DNA of 33,361 nt from an uncultured bacterium (lineage in GTDB: Bacteria; Planctomycetota; UBA1135; GCA-002686595): NCBI GenBank assembly GCA_938083085.1, contig CALLKX010000034.1, positions 1 to 33,361 on the forward strand, given 5' to 3'. This document shows positions 29,917-33,361 of this stretch, in pieces (within the stretch, counting starts at the first letter, position 1; each line of letters opens with the position of its first letter). A model generated the notes under the pieces. That model was not told the origin of the DNA and did not search any database. It saw nothing but the letters and a program-made list of their open reading frames with translations. The translations under genes and the position numbers were made by a program.

Positions 29917-31232
29917 ACGATCAGCGTCAGACAGGAGACCCCGAGGAGCTGGCGTTCATCGAGGAGGCCCGCACCTGGCCCGCGCCCAAGCGCATCTTCG
30001 CCTACCTCCGCCGCGGCGGCCCCGGCTACCTGCAGAGCGCCATGACCCTGGGCGGGGGCACCGCGATCTCGTCCATCTACGCCGGGCGCATGTTCGGGTA
30101 CGAGCTGCTCTGGGTCGCGCCCGTGGGCATGATCATCGGCGTCCTGATGCTCGCGGTCCTTGGCGGCCTGACCATCGGCGACTCGCGCCGCCCCTTCGTC
30201 GCCATGGGCGAGGGCGCGGGCAAGGGCTTCGCGGTCATGTGGGCCGTGGGCGCGCTGGTCGCTTCGATCATCTGGCACTTCCCCCAGTACGCGCTGGCGG
30301 GCGCGGCGATCAACGACGCGAGCCAGGTGGCCGGCGCGGAGATCCCCGCCTGGGCGGGCGCGATCCCGGTGCTCGGGGTCGCCCTCCTGATGTCTCAGCT
30401 CTACGGCCGCTCGCCGCGGCTCGTGCGCGCCTACGAGAACATCGTCAAGGTCCTCGTCATCGGCGTGATCGCCTGCTTCGGGTTGGTGGTCGCGTCCACC
30501 GCTGGAGAGACCGACTGGGGCGCGGTCGCGGCCGGGTTCATCCCGTCCTTCCCAGAGGCGAGGGGCGGCGTCGACTCCGCGGTCCTCGTGGCGAGCGGCC
30601 TCGCCGCCGCGGTGGGCATCAACATGGTGTTCCTCTACCCCTACTCCCTGGGCGCCAGGGGCTGGGGGGAAGCCCACCGGGGTTTCGCGCGCTTCGACCT
30701 GTTCGCCGGGATGCTCATCCCCTTCACCGTGGCCACTTCGCTGGTCGTCATCGCGACCGCCAACACCATCCCCTGGATGGAGGGAGACGCGGTCCAGAAG
30801 ATGAAGCCGGTGGAGGCCGCGCGGGCCCTGGGCGAGGTGCTCGGCCCGACCGCGGGACGCCTGATCTTCGACGTCGGCCTGGTGGGTATGGCCCTCTCGA
30901 CCATCGCGCTCCACATGGTGTGCAGCGGCCTCGCCCTCGCCGAGCTCACGGGGAAGGGCCCGGACAGCAGGGCCTACCGCCTCGGCCTGCTGCTCCCCGT
31001 CCCCGGCGTGCTCGGCCCCGTGCTCTGGGACAACCTCCTCTGGCTCGTGGTGCCCACCAACATCATCTGCGGGCTGTTCCTGCCGCTGACGTACCTGGGC
31101 CTGATTCTTTGGGCGCGGCGAACCCCGGCGGGTCCCTCTCGGCCCAAGACCATCACGCTGGTGGTCATGGCCCTGTTCACGGCGTTCCTCACCTACACCT
31201 TCGGCGACTACGTCTGGAGCAGGCTCGGATGA
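29913..31232 (+). CDS. Nramp-related membrane transporter lacking the metal-binding motifs
   Basis: The protein has 439 residues and about 11 membrane helices. The fold assignment rests on GPGYLQSAMTLGGGTAISSIYAG-RMFGYELLW, which aligns with the Nramp TM1 region (GPGW...DPGN...AG..FGY.LLW). Here DPGN reads GGGT (47-50). In the TM6 region the Met-Pro-His of metal transporters reads VFL (239-241, in GINMVFLYPYSLG). The Asp, Asn and Met that hold Mn/Fe are thus all absent. The protein keeps the APC/LeuT fold, so it may carry a different ion or an organic substrate. Its ATG overlaps the OYE stop and its stop overlaps the DUF993 start, so it is part of the catabolic operon. The transported substrate is unknown. 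Confidence 0.87.
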   Translation: MNDQRQTGDPEELAFIEEARTWPAPKRIFAYLRRGGPGYLQSAMTLGGGTAISSIYAGRMFGYELLWVAPVGMIIGVLMLAVLGGLTIGDSRRPFVAMGEGAGKGFAVMWAVGALVASIIWHFPQYALAGAAINDASQVAGAEIPAWAGAIPVLGVALLMSQLYGRSPRLVRAYENIVKVLVIGVIACFGLVVASTAGETDWGAVAAGFIPSFPEARGGVDSAVLVASGLAAAVGINMVFLYPYSLGARGWGEAHRGFARFDLFAGMLIPFTVATSLVVIATANTIPWMEGDAVQKMKPVEAARALGEVLGPTAGRLIFDVGLVGMALSTIALHMVCSGLALAELTGKGPDSRAYRLGLLLPVPGVLGPVLWDNLLWLVVPTNIICGLFLPLTYLGLILWARRTPAGPSRPKTITLVVMALFTAFLTYTFGDYVWSRLG

Positions 31233-32434
31233 GCGCCACGGTGCATGGTCCCGACGGACGAGTCCTCCAGCTGGAGGACTCGGTGCTCGCGCCCTTCGAG
31301 GCGCGGGTCGACGGGACCGCACCCCTCCCCCGCCGCTGCTTCGCGGCCGCCCACGTGGCCATGCTCCCGGGCTACGCGGAGGTCGCGCACTCCCTGGAAC
31401 GGCCTGGCCCGGCGGACGAGATCGCGGCCCACATCGACTGGGAGACGACCCTCGCCTTTCGGGAGCGCATCGACCGCTGCGGCATGGGCGTGGCCGAGGC
31501 CATGGACACGGCCCAGCGCTTCGAGCTGGGCTGGGACGGCGCCCGCGCCCTCATCGAGCGTACGGGGGCCCTGGGCCTTGAGAACGGCTTCGTCGGCGCC
31601 GCCTCCACCGACCAGCTCGCCACGATCCCCGACCTGGACGCGCTCGCCGGCGCCATGGTCGAGCAGGTGCGCTTCGTGCGCGGCTGCGGCGGCATCCCGA
31701 TCCTCCTCCCTCAGCCCTGGCTCACCGGGAGCGGCGCGGGCGAAGAGGAGTTCGTGCGCTTCTACACGGACGTGATCGACGCCTCCGAGGGCGAGGTGCT
31801 GCTGCACTTCCTCGGGGAGATGTTCCACCCCTCCATGCGGGGCTACTTCCCTGGGGACTCCCTGCGGCGGGTCTTGACCCACGACCCGGAGAAGGTGCGC
31901 GGTCTGAAGCTGTCGCTGCTGGACCGGGAGCTGGAGGAGACCCTGCGGGCCGAGCTCAGCCCCAGGGGCCAGGTGATCCTCACCGGGGACGACTACAACT
32001 TCGCCGCGCTGATCGAGGGCCAGCCGGGCCCGGCGCGTGACCTCGCGCCGCTCGGCGGACGCCCGCTCAGCGGCGGCCCCTTCAGCCACGCCCTGCTCGG
32101 CATCTTCGCCGCGGTGACGCGGCCCGCCGCGGTGGCCCTGCGCCTGCTCGACGCCGGCGACGTCGAGGGGTACCGCGAGCTCATGGGCCGCTGCGAGCGA
32201 CTGGGCCGCGTGATCTTCGAGGCCCCGGTGCAACGCTACAAGTCGGGCATCGCGTTCCTCGCCTGGCTCAACGGGCTGCAGGAGAACCGCATGCTCGCCA
32301 ACCACGAGGAGCACGCACGCAGCCTCGACTACTACCTGCGGGTCGCCGAGGCGGCGAGCGACGCGGGCGCCATCGAGGACGCCGCGCTGGCCGCCGGGAG
32401 ACTGGCGGCGCTGATCAAGAAGCGCGCGGGCTGA
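31229..32434 (+). CDS. DUF993 protein (dihydrodipicolinate synthase-like aldolase)
   Basis: The protein has 401 residues. DUF993 blocks are clear: CFAAAHVAM near the start, WETTLAFRERIDRCGMGVAEAMDTAQR, LLHFLGEMFHPSMRGYF, VRGLKLSLLD, ILTGDDYNFAALIEG, FSHALLGIFAAVTRPAAVALRLLDAGD, RLGRVIFEAPVQRYKSGIAFLAWLNGLQE. Lys227 in GLKLSLLD aligns with the Schiff-base Lys of class I aldolases of the DHDPS family. The family is thought to be a TIM-barrel aldolase or dehydratase in sugar-acid or polyol breakdown; the exact reaction is unknown. It starts inside the transporter gene (ATGA overlap) and is followed 40 bp later by the sugar-isomerase-like gene. It is a prime clue to the pathway. Confidence 0.93.
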   Translation: MSATVHGPDGRVLQLEDSVLAPFEARVDGTAPLPRRCFAAAHVAMLPGYAEVAHSLERPGPADEIAAHIDWETTLAFRERIDRCGMGVAEAMDTAQRFELGWDGARALIERTGALGLENGFVGAASTDQLATIPDLDALAGAMVEQVRFVRGCGGIPILLPQPWLTGSGAGEEEFVRFYTDVIDASEGEVLLHFLGEMFHPSMRGYFPGDSLRRVLTHDPEKVRGLKLSLLDRELEETLRAELSPRGQVILTGDDYNFAALIEGQPGPARDLAPLGGRPLSGGPFSHALLGIFAAVTRPAAVALRLLDAGDVEGYRELMGRCERLGRVIFEAPVQRYKSGIAFLAWLNGLQENRMLANHEEHARSLDYYLRVAEAASDAGAIEDAALAAGRLAALIKKRAG

Positions 32435-32462
32435 ACGGAGACCGCGACAGCGGGGCCGCGAC

Positions 32463-32468
32463 TAGGAT
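32463..32468 (+). promoter_or_regulatory. Candidate leaderless -10 element (TAGGAT) for the Tat isomerase gene
   Basis: TAGGAT ends 6 nt before ATG 32475, matching the spacing at nnr and the sulfatase. The intervening GGAGCC could instead be a close Shine-Dalgarno, so both readings stand. Confidence 0.45.
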
Positions 32469-32474
32469 GGAGCC

Positions 32475-33361
32475 ATGAAGCGCCCCATCGACCGACGACA
32501 GCTCCTGACCGCATCCCTGGCCGCCGCGGCCCTCTCGGGCGAGGCGCTGGCCGCCGCGCGCAGGACGCAGGACGACGCGCCTGAGCGAAAGGCCCGCTTC
32601 CGCAAGGCCCTGAAGTACGGGATGGTCCAGGAGCCTTCTGCCCCAACCGTCGCCGACCGCTTCGCGCTGCTCAAGGGCCTCGGCTTCGACGGCGTCGAGC
32701 TCGACAGCCCCTCCAACCTCGACGAGGACGAGGTCCTCGAGGCCGCGGCGGCCACGGGGCTGGTGGTCGAGGGGCTCGTGGACTCGCGGCACTGGCAAGA
32801 GAACCTCGGATCCGACGACGCCGAGACCCGCCGGCGAGGACGCGAGGCCCTGGACTTCGCCCTGCGGCAGGCCACCCGTCTCGGGGCCGACAGCGTTCTC
32901 CTCGTCCCGGCGGTGGTGAACGCCGGCACGAGCTATGGCTCGGCGTGGCGGAACTCGGTGGCCGAGCTGCGGGAGATCGCTCCGCTCGCGGAGGCCTTGG
33001 GCGTGCGCATCGCCCTCGAGAACGTCTGGAACAACTTCCTCCTCTCCCCCGTGGAGGCCCGCCACTACCTCGAGGAGGTCGGCAGCCCCGCCGTCGGGTG
33101 GCACTTCGACGTGGGCAACGTGCTGCGCTATGGCTGGCCGGAGCACTGGATCGAGGTGCTCGGCGCGGAGTACGTGTTCAAGCTCGACATCAAGGACTAC
33201 AGCCGCAAGAAGATGAACGACGAGGGCCTGTGGAAGGGCTTCGACGTGAAGATCGGAGACGGCGACAGCGGCTGGCCGCGGGTCCTCGCGGCCCTCGACG
33301 CCATCGGCTTCGACGGCTGGGCCGCGGCCGAGGTCCGAGGCGGAGACGCGGAGCGACTCGC
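32475..33361 (+). CDS. Tat-exported sugar isomerase/epimerase-like TIM barrel (3' end off the window)
   Basis: At least 295 residues are visible; the end is cut. Residues 1-26 carry a twin-arginine signal (DRRQLLTASLAAAALSG), so the folded protein is exported. The rest is an xylose-isomerase-like / AP-endonuclease-2 barrel: LLKGLGFDGVELDSPS, Glu182 in IALENVWNNFLLSP, Asp212 in GWHFDVGNVLRYGWPE, the KLDIKDYSRKK block and Glu286 in AAEVRGGD. These Glu and Asp residues align with metal ligands of the D-psicose epimerase type. Planctomycetes have many Tat-exported members with unknown substrates. It follows the DUF993 gene by 40 bp and probably works on the same compound, possibly outside the cytoplasm. 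Confidence 0.93.
   Translation, partial: MKRPIDRRQLLTASLAAAALSGEALAAARRTQDDAPERKARFRKALKYGMVQEPSAPTVADRFALLKGLGFDGVELDSPSNLDEDEVLEAAAATGLVVEGLVDSRHWQENLGSDDAETRRRGREALDFALRQATRLGADSVLLVPAVVNAGTSYGSAWRNSVAELREIAPLAEALGVRIALENVWNNFLLSPVEARHYLEEVGSPAVGWHFDVGNVLRYGWPEHWIEVLGAEYVFKLDIKDYSRKKMNDEGLWKGFDVKIGDGDSGWPRVLAALDAIGFDGWAAAEVRGGDAERL

Noticed and set aside
1..33361. tRNA, rRNA, transposase or integrase genes
   Set aside because: All intergenic gaps are shorter than 360 bp, and neither cloverleaf-like sequence nor transposase motifs were found on either strand.

Overview
The window is a GC-rich stretch (roughly 70% by eye) of a bacterial chromosome. It is densely coded, with about 25 protein genes on both strands. 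I found no RNA genes, insertion sequences, CRISPR array or phage genes. Several features suggest an uncultivated Planctomycetota-like organism: a secreted protein with the C-terminal domain common in planctomycete secretomes, a formylglycine sulfatase, DUF1579 and DUF993 proteins, a Tat-exported sugar-isomerase-like TIM barrel, and a lone mraZ without division genes. This assignment is inference from protein style, not a phylogeny.

Layout. 1-6.1 kb: a TM2-domain membrane protein cut by the left edge (-), a secreted thioredoxin-like protein, a class II CPD photolyase, a secreted protein (-), and the NAD(P)HX repair enzyme nnr. 6.1-11.3 kb, all on the minus strand: DUF1579, an SRPBCC-epimerase fusion, a YheT-type hydrolase, a four-copy 17-bp tandem repeat, a YVTN beta-propeller protein, and mraZ. 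The mraZ upstream region (11379-11446) holds seven TGGRG boxes, nearly all 11 bp apart, which look like an MraZ operator. 11.7-15.6 kb: an AraC regulator, a chalcone-isomerase-like secreted protein, a DUF493 protein, and a sulfatase (-).

15.6-27.0 kb is a fatty-acid and lipid block. A thiolase and FadJ-type fusion (-, 4-bp overlap) diverge from tetR-fadE (+). An outer-membrane lipoprotein follows, ending in a very strong terminator that faces fadD (-). fadD diverges from a GPAT-like acyltransferase. Activation (FadD), dehydrogenation (FadE), hydration and second oxidation (FadJ) and thiolysis (FadI) are therefore all present, with a TetR regulator between the arms.

27.0-33.4 kb is a tightly coupled catabolic operon: enolase-superfamily enzyme, old-yellow-enzyme-like oxidoreductase, Nramp-like transporter and DUF993 aldolase, joined by three successive ATGA overlaps, then a Tat-exported sugar-isomerase-like protein cut by the right edge. 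The transporter lacks the Nramp metal-binding motifs (DPGN and MPH are replaced). The cassette may therefore import and degrade an organic compound, and it is the best candidate here for an undescribed system. A second recurring theme is TANNNT-type -10 elements 6-9 nt upstream of start codons, suggesting that leaderless transcription is common.
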